The notes: a model not told the origin generated them from the letters alone. A stretch of DNA of 64,000 nucleotides from Euglena gracilis (GCA_039621445.1 CP154955.1:47598139-47662138), one strand, 5' to 3'; positions 9,130 through 33,539 are shown, counted from the first letter of the stretch. Made by a program: numbers and translations.

Positions 9130-12100
9130 CTGGCGTGGGGGGCATGGGGGGAAGTCGCGGGTGGTCCAGGGAAGAGCCCGGTGTCGTTCTTTTCCCATCT
9201 TGTGATTGTTCGCTGGACAGCCATCCCGGGAGCCCGAAATAGCCCGCAAACATATGGAAAATGTTCGAAACACCGACGTTCTGACATGGAGGTCAATACC
9301 ACATGGATGTGTGGACAGGGAGAATGCGGGTATTTTTGTTTTCTGGGAATATCAGTTGGGTTCCAATTATAGAGCATAAAAAACGATTGACTCAGAATAA
9401 AGCAATTCTTAAAAGTTTTTAGCAACCACCAAAAGAATAGGGAGGTCTTGGGAGGTGAAAAAGAAATAACTCAAAAGAAAAATAGAATTTTGAATGGAGG
9501 TTATTTGAGAAATATTATTAGATAAAAAGCACTTGAACAACAAGAACCAATTCCTTTTATTCCTTACTTTTGTTTTATTTATATTTGCTTGAAATAAAGT
9601 GGGCGTTTGTGATAAAAAGGTGCATGGATGTAGGAAACCACACTGCACAGTGGTTCAGATGCAACCCGCACACACATGCACAAATGCATATGCAAGCATA
9701 CAGCAACATACAACCGCACGCACAGACACACACCGGACAGCATCAAAATGATGAACGAAACAGAGGGCCTCGAGGTAGATGACCACAGCGTCCAGTTGAT
9801 CATTCCTTGCACAGGCCGAGTCTATCAGATTGCAAAGGCAGAAAGTTTGATTCCTCCAAACAAGGAAAGCCTCGATGGGCTCTTTGCGTCTTGAACACCC
9901 TGCCAGCTGCTGGCAACACAGGTGGAGGAAGCTGGACTGAGCTGGAACCTAGAACCCAACAAGAACAATGCGGGTTGTCCTTACAGGCAATTCTGTTGGG
10001 AAACCCCAAAAGAAACTGAGAAACCGATTTTCTTCTTCGAAAATTTGTGTTGTGTTTGCATATCTCCTTTCTAACTTGGTGAGAATCGGCCCGGGTTTAT
10101 TCTGGGGGTCCCACCACCAATAATTGTGCGGTGGAGTTCACTTTGATTATTTCAAAAAGTAACTTTTTATTGACGATGCAAAACGGAAGAAAAAAAACAG
10201 AAATCACAAGCCAGTTACTACCAGCCCCAGTCATGTGCATAATCACGTGCATCATGGCATACACAGTGGCAAATGGACGTTGGATCTGCCGCTTTTTCAA
10301 ATGGTCCTTCGAGAAAATACACCTCAAAACTGGAAAAATGAGAAAAGCACAGGTGCTGGCACCCAGGAAAAAAGACTTGTGCAGAGGTCTTCGGAGGTTT
10401 TTTGGGGGACCCGGGGGGAAGGGATAGGGTCCGGACCGCATTGGAGCACACTGAGGGGCTGGTTGACATTGTGGAAGATGCAGAAAAACCCTGGTGTGAA
10501 GTTCCATTTTCATTGCATATGCCTGAGTTGCTCTTCAGGCAAAGTTTACTGCTTGCTGTATCAAAGGTCTGTTTTTAAGACATGTTGTCAGGTGTAAACT
10601 TATCCTTTCCCCTCTTGATTACATGATGAATTTACCCACAGGAGATGACACAATATCTTGGCAAAAACGGCGAAGCCTGCGGGGGCGATGGTCGCCAAAG
10701 CGCTCATCTCTTTCAACCCAAGCAACCTCCAGGACATGTGGTTGGTTCATTTTTCGCTTTTCAATGCTTCCTCCATGGCTCTTCTTCAACCCGATGTTGA
10801 AATGGTTCCCACCTCATTTTTGTCCACAAATTTTTGAGGTTGCTTGTGCTGGATCTTTTGGTAATTTTGGGGTTTGATTTGGTAAAATTAAGCACCTATG
10901 TGTTCCATCCAAACAGCTGATCGCCTCAATGGGACGAATGACATGCTTGCCTACTTGCTCTGTGTTGGTGGACAATACATCACCTTCTGGTTTTTCCTCC
11001 ATTATTAGCACAGTTTTTTTTTTAGCACAGTTTTCCTCCGTTAGCACATTTGAGGTTTGGACTGGTGCTTGATGCCCATTCAGTGAAATCATAAGGTAAT
11101 ACCCCCCGCCTGATCCCGACCGGTTCCGATCGGTTCCGACCGGTTCCGACCAGCAGGTCACAGGTCGACTGGTAAGAAAGGTGCTTGACCCGGAGGCCCT
11201 CCCCCCCCCCAGGGGGCCCCCAGAGGGTGGGTGGGTGGCCCATTCTGAGGTTGCTCGGCTGGAAGAATGCGACATAGCTAGCGAAGAGGAGGTGGAGAAA
11301 AAGTGACACAAAAAGACAATGCCCTAATGTCCCAAAAACAAACAATACTGTCCCAATGTCACTTCCACATCCGCCAAATGTCACCCAGGATTCCAAAATT
11401 TTGGCCAGTCGGAACCGGCCGCTATAGGTGCTTGCTCGGGGGGAACCACTTTTGAGGGTCAATTTTGGGGCCCAAAAATTTTCGGTGCTTTGCGTTGAAA
11501 ATAGAAGAAAAACCCCGCTCCGGCGGGTTCCCGGTCCGACCCCCCACCCCCCCCCCCCCCCCGGGTCACGAAACAAAAAAAAAACTCGGGCTACACCACA
11601 TTACCCCAGTGGCCCGGCCTGCCCCCAGCTCCCCAAGCTGTGCTGTCTCCATTGCCAGCAGTGCAAGCTCTCGTAGGGGCATGGCGTCCCTCAGTGGTGG
11701 GGCTGCGAGGCGCGGATCAAGCTCAGCCAGTTGCCCCACAACACGGGAGGGGTTAGGGGGGGAGGCGAAAAACGAAAGTGTTCGATAATTTCATAATAGG
11801 ATTGGTTGGTATCATGATGGCAATGATGGTCGTCGTCATTCTCATCATTTTGGCGACGACGATGATGATAACGATGAACGTAATGCGTATAACGTGTGAT
11901 GTGTCAAAAAGAACAATATGAAAATAAGTAATTGTAAATAGTAAACAAAAATAATATCCAATAAATGAAATAATTCTGTAATCACAAGCAGGGTGATATG
12001 CAACAGGGCACATCAAAATATGCAATGGAAAAAATGGGAAAATGCAACCAATGCAAACAGTGCAAGTTGTACGTAAGTTCCTGTAGGAGCTCCCCCAGGG

Positions 12101-12350
12101 TTGTACACTTTTGACACACGCTGGAGAGGACTTAGCAAATTTTCACCCCCTTTGGGGAAACTCTTTCACCATGCAATACAATTCCCTACGAAACAAAGTT
12201 CATCCCTTGGACACGTACTCGCTTCCACCAAAAAAAAACACTCCCGTGGGTCCCCCAGCTCTCGGGAATGAAAGTCCCCTGGGGCGTGGGGGGGGGGGGC
12301 ATCTCACACTGTCCTTCACATCATTCAAACCACCCCCCGAACGCAACCGT
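9130..12350. other. Mostly non-coding; one weak plus-strand open segment
   Basis: I see AT-rich intron-like sequence, a CA-rich patch at 9665-9740 and A/T runs. A short plus-strand frame at 9751-9891 (beginning MNETEGLEVDDHSVQLIIPC) reads like protein but has no clear splice sites. Nothing else is supported. Confidence 0.35.
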
Positions 12351-12354
12351 TGAG

Positions 12355-12540
12355 CGGGCGGCCCCGGCCCCGGCAACCGCCTGCTCCCGCCGGAACTTCG
12401 CCGGCCCCGGCTTGGCGGACCGCGCCGCCGCGCCGCCCGCTGCGCTGCCAGCGGCCGCCGGCCAGCCAGCCCCGGCGGGCGGCGGGGTGGGCGTGCGCCC
12501 CCTCCCCGGGGCCGGCTGCCGCCGCGGCGGCTCGAACACT
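12355..12540 (-). CDS. Candidate Pro/Ala-rich exon
   Basis: An acceptor TTCCCCGCAG precedes a very GC-rich frame rich in P, A, G and R, ending with KFRREQAVAGAGAARS. Third positions favour G/C in this frame. It could be a disordered linker of the coiled-coil gene or of a separate gene; the opposite strand is also open. Confidence 0.35.
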
Positions 12541-13798
12541 GCGGGGAAGAGTAAAAGGGGTTCAGGGGGCAGCCGGGGGGGGGGGGGAATGAGCGGCGGC
12601 CACTGCGGGGGTCCTTGATCGGAAAGCAACTTCCCCCCAAAAGTAATGCAGCCCCGTTGGGGACTGACTTTGAGCACAAAAAAATACACCACACATCATG
12701 TATCACCCCCGAAGTTTCAGCCATTTTTGGCAACAAGTGGCCGATGGCGTATTCTATGGAGAGGGGGTTTAATGAAGAATGCAAAAAAAGGACTTGGGTG
12801 GCAAATTGTTGAATGTTAAACTCGGCGTCTTCTTTCAATCTGACGGACATATTGTGCTCCTTCGAGTTCTCAGGAAGCCAGGTGCATGGCCTGCGAGTGG
12901 AGAGCCACACCCGAGTCTGACTTCGAGGGATCCTTGGTCGAGTGATCCTGTGGCAAGAGTGTTCTCTGCACGGAAACCTTCGAGAGGTGGTGGGAAGTAA
13001 CCCCCCCCATAAATAAACCCCCAACCGACGTAAACCCCCAAATGCGGAAGACGGAACCAACCCCCCCATTGAAGCAAAATGAACGAAGCTGTATAACTTT
13101 TTTTTCTGCTTAAAATAAAAACTGATTTTTATGCAAACAATCATCAAAAATTACATTTTCACATAATCTGTCAAAAATCATGTTGGGGCATTTGGGCTGT
13201 TTCAGGGGCCCAATTCCAAAGTCCAAAAACACTGCTTGTTGGATTTGTCCAACAAGCAGGATCTCTCAAGAGGAGGTCTCGCTGGGGGGTTATTTCTGGT
13301 ATTTACACTGAAAAATCGGCAGTGGCGGCTTTATTTGGGGGTGTATTATTCGGGGGAGGGGGGTGTTTGGGGGGTTTGGTTGACAGAGAATTTTGATCGG
13401 GTCAGCCACTCCCCCCCCATCCCTGAAAATAGAAACCTCCATCCTGCACATACCATTTTTACCAACTCCAGGGGAGGACACTTTCTATTTTCAAAAAAAA
13501 AACAGTGAGTAACTATCGCTTCCCATCCCTGGGGGGGGGGAGGAGTTCTCCAGCCACTCCAGCCACAAATAACTGGGTTTCAACCACTTTTCAAAAAAAA
13601 AAGGAAAAATATGCCCCGGCCTTCGGGACAGATGGGCCACTTGCAGTCATTTCTGGACGAAAAATCCCATTAGGGGGGGGTGGTCCCTGGGGGGGGGGGG
13701 GGTCGGCACGCACCAAGCAAAGGCGTGTGCTGTGTCGGCCGTTGAGATGAGCAGCTGGGCAGGGCATCAGAGAAAGAGGAAGGGTGGGCCGGCACACC

Positions 13799-14018
13799 AG
13801 CGTTGTGGCGGCTGTGGGGCCGTCCTGGCCGGTGGGGCTCGAGGACGCGGAGCGGTCGTAGGCGGTCTGCAGGGCCGCGACCTCGATCGGGCCTGCCAGG
13901 TGGGACGAGGCGGCGGAGCGGAGGCAGGCCCCGGCGGTGCGCCCCCGGCGCGTGGCGGTGTGTGCCGGGGGGCGAATGCGGGGGGGGGGCCGATCCGTGC
14001 GGGCCGCTCCATTCCGGT
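13799..14018 (-). CDS. Candidate Arg/Ser/Pro-rich exon
   Basis: Acceptor CATGTCTCTGCAG and donor ACGCTG/GTGTGC bound an open frame that includes AGPIEVAALQTAYDRSASSS. It would follow the 15026 exon in phase 0. Function is not recognisable. Confidence 0.42.
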
Positions 14019-15025
14019 TCTGCAGAGACATGTCCTTGACGTCCAGAGCGTGGGTGGGGTTGCCGTGCACCGAGGTTGCCCCCACCCCACCCATTCCCCT
14101 CCTCACCCTTCATATGCTCACCTCATGTATTCACCCTTCCCCTGTGCACCTCATCCTCCACTGCCATCGCGGTTCCTGCGACACGGGTACATTTTTCTGC
14201 GGTGCAACAACACCATTCAGCACCCTCCCCCACCCACCCTGCCATCACCATCACGTCTGCCCAGGGGAGGTCAAATGTGATGGAGGGAGGGGGAATTTGA
14301 ATTTGAATTCTCCTCCCTTAGTCAATATCAGATAACATTGGGTGCTGGGCAGGACGCACTCCTTCATCCCAGCCATCACAAGGCCTGGGTGGGGGCTGTC
14401 GCTGGCATTGGACGCAGGCGGCTCCGGACACAGGCGAGGCCTCTCTCGGTGGGATTCACTGGGTGGCCTTTTCTCTTTCGGAACACTCCATCCCCTCACC
14501 CCGCGTCCAAAAAGATCGCATTGTGACACCCCGGCGGGTATCACCCACACACGCCCCCCCCCCCAGGGGGCCAACCCAGGGGAATCTTTACGGCAGTGAA
14601 GCCACCAGAAACGCTTGTACCCTAACTCTTTTCCTGAAGTCTTCTCTGTGGATTTCCAGAAAGAATGGCCACAGCCAAAATTCACAGCAAAAAGAGGCTG
14701 GAATTTTTTATTACTTTTTTGATTAGACAGCGACGTACAGTGGCCACCCACCACACACCCAAAACCCAAAACCCACCCAAAAGCAGCCTAAAACCCTTAA
14801 AGTTATTTCTGGCGTTGCCTTTGTCCCTGACCCTGAATTCCCCCCCAAACCCTGGAAACCCAAATCATACACCCCCCCCCCCCCCGTGCGACGAGGACTG
14901 ACCCCCCCCCCCGCCTCTGACTTAGGGTGTCCAAATAATACCACTAAAATAAATAAAGTGGGGGCTGATTACGTGGCAGGGTCGAGAAAACAGGGCAGCC
15001 GCCTGTCAGAGGAGGCAAAGCTCAC

Positions 15026-15129
15026 GCGGTGGTGGCGCCGGAGGCGGGTGGTGACGCTGGGGGTGGAGGCGGCGGAGAAGTCGGAGCTGTAGTGGGGACT
15101 GCCCTCGGACGATCGGAGGACGTCGGAGT
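15026..15129 (-). CDS. Ser-rich candidate exon, copy 1
   Basis: The acceptor is ATTCTCGCAG and the donor CACCGC/GTGAGC. The exon encodes DSDVLRSSEGSPHYSSDFSA and STPSVTTRLRRHHR. It is 104 bp long and runs from phase 1 to phase 0, so it cannot be used twice without a frameshift. Likely a disordered phospho-rich region. Confidence 0.5.
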
Positions 15130-15304
15130 CTGCGAGAATGAATGGAGTGGAAAGGGAGACCAATCTGGGTCCACAGAGATGCTGTGAAAAAAGCCCTTTG
15201 CCATAAAAGGACAGCCTCAACCCGAGCAAGTGTCGGGAAAATGGCACATGGAGCAGTTCTGAGGCACCAGCGCCATTGGGCACTAAGAAAATTGATACCC
15301 TTAC

Positions 15305-15405
15305 CCCCCCCTTGTCGTTGACACGCCAATGTTCCAGGAGAGTGTCGTTGACCCGGGGGGGGGGGGGGGTCAACGACACGCCGTGTCAACGACAAGGGGG
15401 GGGAG
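15305..15405. repeat. Small palindromic element (TGTCGTTGACACG)
   Basis: Alternating TTGTCGTTGACACG and CGTGTCAACGACAA arms surround poly-G. Copies occur at 17690-17790, 27350-27432 and 27615-27680. Confidence 0.7.
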
Positions 15406-16592
15406 GTAAACGACTCAGGAATACCCCTGCTGCTCCTTAAAAAGAAAAAAAAACTGGAGGGAAAAAAAACTGGATCGTCCCGACAAAAAAAAAGGAAGAA
15501 ATGAGGAAGGATGAAAAATGGATTAAAATCCAAAAAAACATGAAAAAAAGAATTCAGTTACGATGCAAGTGACAGCCACTCATTAGGCAAAGGAAGCACA
15601 GCATACCAGTAACAAATAATTTATGCCCTCGGACACAGGAGGGGCTTGGACATAGATGGCATTGGTTTGGACGGAAATAAGGCAAAATAACGAATTTCCA
15701 ACCCGCTTAAATTTTTACAGACCCCTGCTGAGAACCACACAATATTCATTGGATAAAATGCCAGCTCAAGGTGGCATTTGGGGGTTGGATTGTTGGGGGT
15801 TCTGATCTCAATCACAGGAATTGTTCTTCCACAAGGCTTTTGCTGGTCTTCACTCAGTGACCTCAGCTTTTCCCAGACCCAAACCCACACACCTACTTTT
15901 TTTTGAAAGCTCACCCTCCCGAGGAGGGTTCAACCGACCACCACAAAAATCGGATGTAAAGCCTTGGAAAATTTTGGAGAATTTTGGAGAATAGAATATT
16001 TTTAATGCCATCGCTTGTAATACTGGAAAATAAATAAGCAAAGATGGAAAGTGATGCTCAGAGCAGGGAGGTCCATGACGGAAAAAAAAAACTTCCCATC
16101 CCTCATTCAATTCACACAATTCAATAAAAAATTCATAGGAAAAATGGACCATATTTTGGCAAAAAAAAAATGGGTCCACTTCGGGGACTTCTGGGCATCC
16201 TTGGACCATCGCCCATCCACCCAAAACGGTAAAAAATGTCGAATTTTTGATTTTTGACCCCGTTCAATCCCCGGATCGGACATTGGCCATCCCTTAGCGC
16301 CTAAGGGCGGTCCTTAAGGGAAAAAAAAAACGTCCTGTCCCTTGTGGACCCTGACTCAAACAGTAGCAGGTCTGCACAGGAATTTGTCATGACAATGATC
16401 ATTCAGAAAAGCACCTTCCCAAGTCAGGAAACTGCGAAACAGGGACCAACGGTGTTCGCCGAGGCAACGGGGACAGACCGGAACGGTGTGTGGGGGAGGA
16501 CGGCTGGGAGCCAGACTGCCGCGAGAACGACTCTGGGGCAGAGATGCACTTGGTGGCACCCACCTCCCACGAACCTACCTCCCATGACATCC

Positions 16593-18974
16593 CACCATTC
16601 AGCACCCTCCCCCACCCACCCTGCCATCACCATCACGTCTGCCCAGGGGAGGTCAAATGTGATGGAGGGAGGGGGAATTTGAATTTGAATTCTCCTCCCT
16701 TAGTCAATATCAGATAACATTGGGTGCTGGGCAGGACGCACTCCTTCATCCCAGCCATCACAAGGCCTGGGTGGGGGCTGTCGCTGGCATTGGACGCAGG
16801 CGGCTCCGGACACAGGCGAGGCCTCTCTCGGTGGGATTCACTGGGTGGCCTTTTCTCTTTCGGAACACTCCATCCCCTCACCCCGCGTCCAAAAAGATCG
16901 CATTGTGACACCCCGGCGGGTATCACCCACACACGCCCCCCCCCCCAGGGGGCCAACCCAGGGGAATCTTTACGGCAGTGAAGCCACCAGAAACGCTTGT
17001 ACCCTAACTCTTTTCCTGAAGTCTTCTCTGTGGATTTCCAGAAAGAATGGCCACAGCCAAAATTCACAGCAAAAAGAGGCTGGAATTTTTTATTACTTTT
17101 TTGATTAGACAGCGACGTACAGTGGCCACCCACCACACACCCAAAACCCAAAACCCACCCAAAAGCAGCCTAAAACCCTTAAAGTTATTTCTGGCGTTGC
17201 CTTTGTCCCTGACCCTGAATTCGCCCCCAAACCCTTGCAACCCAACTCATACACCCCCCCCCCCCCCGTGCGACGAGGACTGACCCCCCCCCCGCCTCTG
17301 ACTTAGGGTGTCCAAATAATACCACTAAAATAAATAAAGTGGGGGCTGATTACGTGGCAGGGTCGAGAAAACAGGGCAGCCGCCTGTCAGAGGAGGCAAA
17401 GCTCACGCGGTGGTGGCGCCGGAGGCGGGTGGTGACGCTGGGGGTGGAGGCGGCGGAGAAGTCGGAGCTGTAGTGGGGACTGCCCTCGGACGATCGGAGG
17501 ACGTCGGAGTCTGCGAGAATGAATGGAGTGGAAAGGGAGACCAATCTGGGTCCACAGAGATGCTGTGAAAAAAGCCCTTTGCCATAAAAGGACAGCCTCA
17601 ACCCGAGCAAGTGTCGGGAAAATGGCACATGGAGCAGTTCTGAGGCACCAGCGCCATTGGGCACTAAGAAAATTGATACCCTTACCCCCCCCTTGTCGTT
17701 GACACGCCAATGTTCCAGGAGAGTGTCGTTGACACGGGGGGGGGGGGGGCAACGACAGGCCGGGTCAACGACAAGGGGGGGGGGGGAAACGACACAGGAA
17801 TACCCCTGATGCTCGTTAAAAAGAAAAAAAACTGGAGGGAAAAAAAACTGGATCGTCCCGACAAAAAAAAAGGAAGAAATGAGGAAGGATGAAAAATGGA
17901 TTAAAATCCAAAAAAACATGAAAAAAAGAATTCAGTTACGATGCAAGTGACAGCCACTCATTAGGCAAAGGAAGCACAGCATACCAGTAACAAATAATTT
18001 ATGCCCTCGGACACAGGAGGGGCTTGGACATAGATGGCATTGGTTTGGACGGAAATAAGGCAAAATAACGAATTTCCAACCCGCTTAAATTTTTACAGAC
18101 CCCTGCTGAGAACCACACAATATTCATTGGATAAAATGCCAGCTCAAGGTGGCATTTGGGGGTTGGATTGTTGGGGGTTCTGATCTCAATCACAGGAATT
18201 GTTCTTCCACAAGGCTTTTGCTGGTCTTCACTCAGTGACCTCAGCTTTTCCCAGACCCAAACCCACACACCTACTTTTTTTTGAAAGCTCACCCTCCCGA
18301 GGAGGGTTCAACCGACCACCACAAAAATCGGATGTAAAGCCTTGGAAAATTTTGGAGAATTTTGGAGAATAGAATATTTTTAATGCCATCGCTTGTAATA
18401 CTGGAAAATAAATAAGCAAAGATGGAAAGTGATGCTCAGAGCAGGGAGGTCCATGACGGAAAAAAAAAACTTCCCATCCCTCATTCAATTCACACAATTC
18501 AATAAAAAATTCATAGGAAAAATGGACCATATTTTGGCAAAAAAAAAATGGGTCCACTTCGGGGACTTCTGGGCATCCTTGGACCATCGCCCATCCACCC
18601 AAAACGGTAAAAAATGTCGAATTTTTGATTTTTGACCCCGTTCAATCCCCGGATCGGACATTGGCCATCCCTTAGCGCCTAAGGGCGGTCCTTAAGGGAA
18701 AAAAAAAACGTCCTGTCCCTTGTGGACCCTGACTCAAACAGTAGCAGGTCTGCACAGGAATTTGTCATGACAATGATCATTCAGAAAAGCACCTTCCCAA
18801 GTCAGGAAACTGCGAAACAGGGACCAACGGTGTTCGCCGAGGCAACGGGGACAGACCGGAACGGTGTGTGGGGGAGGACGGCTGGGAGCCAGACTGCCGC
18901 GAGAACGACTCTGGGGCAGAGATGCACTTGGTGGCACCCACCTCCCACGAACCTACCTCCCATGACATCCCACC
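16593..18974. repeat. Tandem duplication, copy 2
   Basis: Head-to-tail copy of 14211-16592. The junction at 16591-16596 (CCCACC) and the right end at 18970-18975 (CCCACC) share a few bases, consistent with microhomology or unequal exchange. Confidence 0.93.
17407..17510 (-). CDS. Ser-rich candidate exon, copy 2
   Basis: Same sequence and splice sites as 15026-15129, duplicated with the surrounding intron. Only one of the two copies can be used in a given transcript without breaking frame. Confidence 0.48.
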
Positions 18975-19174
18975 CAGCATCCCCCCGTGCCCCCCCCCGC
19001 CCCGCCACCAAAACAACCAACGTCGGCCCTGCTGGTCCAGCGGGACAGAGGGGATTGACCCACTGCAAGAGGGGCAAGGTCCGGCGGCCTGAAACCACCC
19101 CGCCGGCTCTCAAAAACCCAGGTCGACCGCCCCCACCCCCCACCCACGGGGTTTCAATTCCCATTCGGATTCCC

Positions 19175-19429
19175 GTTCAGCCCGGACGCGGGGTCACGAG
19201 CGGGTCAAGCTCAGGCGGCACAAATTGCCCAACCGATTTTTGTGTTTTGGGCAAATCGTGCCACCGAAGCCAAGTGCGTCCATGCTCCAGGGCCTGGGAC
19301 GAGAGGTGCTGGGAGTCAGCGTCGTCGGAGGAGGCGTCGAGGGACGCCGGCCGCGGGCTCACCGTGGAGGCGGTGGAGGAGGCGGCGGAGTCGCGGCCCA
19401 TGCGGGCGGGGGCGGGGCGCTGGGGAGAG
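19175..19429 (-). CDS. Candidate Ser/Asp-rich exon
   Basis: After a CCTCTCCCCAG acceptor the minus strand is open and protein-like: RMGRDSAASSTASTVSPRPA, then ASLDASSDDADSQHLSSQAL and EHGRTWLRWHDLPKTQ, ending at a stop near 19178. Composition resembles the Ser-rich exon at 15026. It lies just downstream of the CobW stop codon, so it may be an early exon of the next minus-strand gene. Confidence 0.45.
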
Positions 19430-19698
19430 GAAGCAGGCCGGAGCCCACCCCGGCACCCCAGGCACCCCAGGCAAGGAAGGCAAAACAGGGCACGTTCCGT
19501 GGAAACCTGGGGAGGGAGGGAACCCGGAGGAATAATGATTTCTGGCGGTGTGCTGTGATATGGGAGTCTGGTCCGCGGGGCTACAAACCAGGCTGGGGTC
19601 AGACGGGGTTCACCACACCTAGAACGCTGTTGCAAACGTGGGTACCCCAATGAATGCAAACGCGCGCCGCCACAGCGGTCCTGCCGCCGCGGTGGCGG

Positions 19699-30555
<10,857 letters not shown>

Positions 30556-30737
30556 CAGTGCTTTGCCCCAGGGCCAGGGAATCGTTTGAGGATCCCCCCC
30601 CCCCGGGACCCACTTGGAGGAAAATTTGGGCTGGCTGGCTCCCCCCCCCCCGCACCCATGGGGTCGGGTCCCCTGGCCGAGTGCCACAAAAATCGAAACT
30701 GCCAAAACTGCAAAAAAATGCCAAAAAAAACTACCCC

Positions 30738-31000
30738 CCCCCCCCTAGTCGTACGACCGGGTTCCTGCAACCTGTGACCGGGGGGGGGGGGTCGTAACAC
30801 CCCCATAACCTGCAACCTGTGACCGGGGGGTGGTCGTAAATGCGGGGGCGGTCATAGGTGAAATGGTGTTAAAATTTTTGTAACCTGCAACCTGTGACCG
30901 GGGGGGGGGGGGTGGTCATAACACCCCATGACCTGCAACCTGTGACCGGGGGGTGGTCGTAAATGAGGGGTGGTCGTACGACTAGGGGGGGAGGGGTAAT
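30738..31000. repeat. Inverted copy of the GGTCACAGGTTGCAGG cluster
   Basis: CCTGCAACCTGTGACC repeats and TAGTCGTACGACC in reverse orientation to 27206-28000. The two clusters flank the first CobW intron region and could pair in RNA or DNA. Confidence 0.75.
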
Positions 31001-33010
31001 ATAAAAAAAAAGCCAATTATTCACAAAAAATGCCTTTTTCAAAAAATCAAGATTTTTGCCTAAAATTTGAACTGCGAAACCCCTTTCCGACACATTTTGC
31101 CCATTTTTTTTTGCCCATTCTTGCACCTCCAAAAGCCAAAAATCAGTTCTGCAGTTACCGAGAACAAAAAAAGTATGTCACGGTGATTGGAAAATAAATA
31201 AAGCTCATTGATGGGGGGGAAGAGGGGGGTCCGGGACTTGGCTCACAGGAACCCCGGGGGTTGGCATGCCCTTCTGTTCCAGCGACCCCCTGGTCAAACG
31301 TCCTTAAGCCAGAGAGGGAAAAATAACTTTTCATTTTGGGGGTTTCAGGTTGACCTTGGGATTGGTCTAGACCATAAACCCCTCAAATAACTGTGTAGTA
31401 CCTTAAAGCTTTGCGTGTCCAAATAACTTTGCAGAGGGTGAGGCCGAAAAAGATCAGTCCAAATAACTTCCGCCCCTCACAAGGGATAAAATGTGAAAAA
31501 TGATGCATCTTTTTGGGAAATCAGTTGGTGGTCATCTGAAATAAACCTCCCCAAAGCATACCCCCCGGGGTTTTTTTTTGCCCGAAGTCCCGGCCCAAAG
31601 GGGGGGGGGGTATTATTTTGGGGGGATAGATCCCCAAAATTTTCGAAATTTTTCGAAGTCCCATAGGACCCAAAATAGCACCCAAAACCCCCTTTTTTGG
31701 TCATTAAGTTTACTGTCTCATGAAATTTAGCATTTTTGGACACCAGATGATCCAGAAAAATTGATTTTTTTTGTCATGTATTGTCAAAGATTGTCAAAGG
31801 TTTTTTACCAACATTTTCAGGTCAAAATCGAGGTCGTCGGCCCGAAATTGGGGGGGGGGGGGTATTAACTTGGTCATCGAAGTCCCGAGGGAGGGGATAT
31901 TATATCCCGAGGGAGGGGATATTATTTGGGGGGGATTATTGGGGGGGGGGTATTTTTTGGGGAGAGTTTACCATAAAATTATATTGTTTGATGAATAGAA
32001 ATGACATAAAATTATGTTAAAATTATTAATAAACCGCTTACGATAACAAATTTCTTTAGGAAACGTGGTGAATGGGCCCATCAATGGTTTGGGTACTGCC
32101 CAAATAATTTTGCAGGAGGTCCTGGCCAAAAAGATCTGTCCACTAACTTTGGAGGAGGCAAAGGAATTCGATGGGGGTTACCACAATACCATTGCTTACC
32201 GACCCCAGGGGGTGAGGGGGTTTCAAAAAACCAGTCACCCCTTCCTACCGAGTACTTCCCTGGGGGGGGTCACTCTGGCCACTCGATCCAAAACGGCCAA
32301 AAATCAATGGATTTCGGCCAACACCCACGAAACATTTCTGGCGCCTTCGGTGCCGGGTGGGCCGCCATCCGGCCAGTCCTGGCCGACCCCACCCCCATGA
32401 CGGGGGGAGGGGGGGTGTCTAGGGACGAACTCTACTCAGTCACTCCGAAAAACCCAGTCAGTGACCCGGGGGGTCAGACTCACCTTAAGCAATGGTATGG
32501 TGCACACCCCCTTAGGGGGAGGGGACTCCGGACCCCAAGGAGGGGGAGCCCACACCCTCCTTGTAAAACCCACACCCTCCTTGTGCCGCCTGTGGATGGG
32601 GGTTTGGCAGGTGTGTCCCAGGAAGGAGAATGGATTCAAGCTGTAAGCAATGGCAGGTGCCTGCCCGCCGGACTTGAACCGCTCACAGAAAATGCACATG
32701 TCGCTCAGGAGGAGGGAAAGAGACCCTGTAATGCAAACAACCAGCCAGTGTGTAAGAGGTTTGGGCATTCTTTTTGGACGATATGGTTGGAAAGAGTGGG
32801 AAAGGCTCCATGTGTGTGGAATGTGTGTGTATATGGGTGGGTGGGTGGGTGGGTGGGTGGATGGGTAGGGGGGATGGAGGTGATTGTGAAATCCAGTGTG
32901 AAATGCAGTGACGGTAGAAGTGATTATGGCGGCCAGCAGAGATAGACGAAGGAGCAAAAGAATGATGTCATTTTACATAGGATGCTTTCTCATTGCTAAA
33001 CAAATACTCT
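31001..33010. other. Non-coding spacer and repeats
   Basis: Contains GGGGATATTAT direct repeats (31895-31930), ACCAGTCAGTC repeats (32228-32462) and a (GGGT)n tract (32833-32862). A minus-strand open stretch at 32580-32730 (CIFCERFKSGGQAPAIAYSL) looks protein-like but has no supported splice sites. Confidence 0.4.
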
Positions 33011-33018
33011 GGTGGGTG

Positions 33019-33300
33019 CAGGCTTCTTTGTAAGACCCCCCCGGGGGGGGAGGGGGGGTCCCCCCCACCCACCCAGGGTGGCGCGGGCCCCCACGGGGGG
33101 GGGGGGGGGGGGGGGCGGGGACCCCCCAAAATCAAGCCCGTTAAAGGCACTTTCCAAAAATTTTCGGCGCTGCGCGCCGAAAAGGTATACCCAGCGCCTC
33201 CGGCGCGGGACCCCCCCCCCCCCCCCGGGGGGGTCCGGCCCGGACCCACCCACCCACCCCCCCTCCCCAGGGGGGGGGGGGGTCTGCTGAAAGAAGCCTG
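33019..33300. mobile_element. Non-autonomous DNA transposon, CAGGCTTC family, exact 8-bp TSD
   Basis: Ends CAGGCTTCTTTGTAAGAC and GCTGAAAGAAGCCTG; GGTGGGTG repeats exactly at 33011-33018 and 33301-33308. The interior is closely similar to 21619-21880 (AAGGTATACCCAGCGCCTCC and TTCGGCGCTGCGCGCCGAAA). Confidence 0.93.
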
Positions 33301-33539
33301 GGTGGGTGAGCAGCAGGGCTCATGAAAAGAAAAGTTCTCCAACCGTGTTGAGTATTTGGCGTATTGTCATTTGTGACGGGCGACTTTTGGTCATCTCTCA
33401 TCGACCTTACCCCGGGGGGACCAGCCAGTCACATTGAAGGAACTACCCAGAACTTCACATACAAGCACAAATTACCAAAAGCAAAGAAACAGCACAAACG
33501 ATCATATTTGAGTGTGGTACTCTGCAGAGAAAGGCCACC

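Larger units (their letters stand above)
14211..16592. repeat. Tandem duplication, copy 1 (about 2.38 kb)
   Basis: This block is nearly identical to 16593-18974. Differences are confined mostly to homopolymer lengths and a few bases in the palindromic TGTCGTTGACACG segment. It includes a complete candidate exon (15026-15129). Confidence 0.93.

Noticed and set aside
12200-13147. 315-codon minus-strand frame
   Set aside because: Only the GC-rich 12355-12540 part looks like an exon, and in a different frame; the rest is intron-like.
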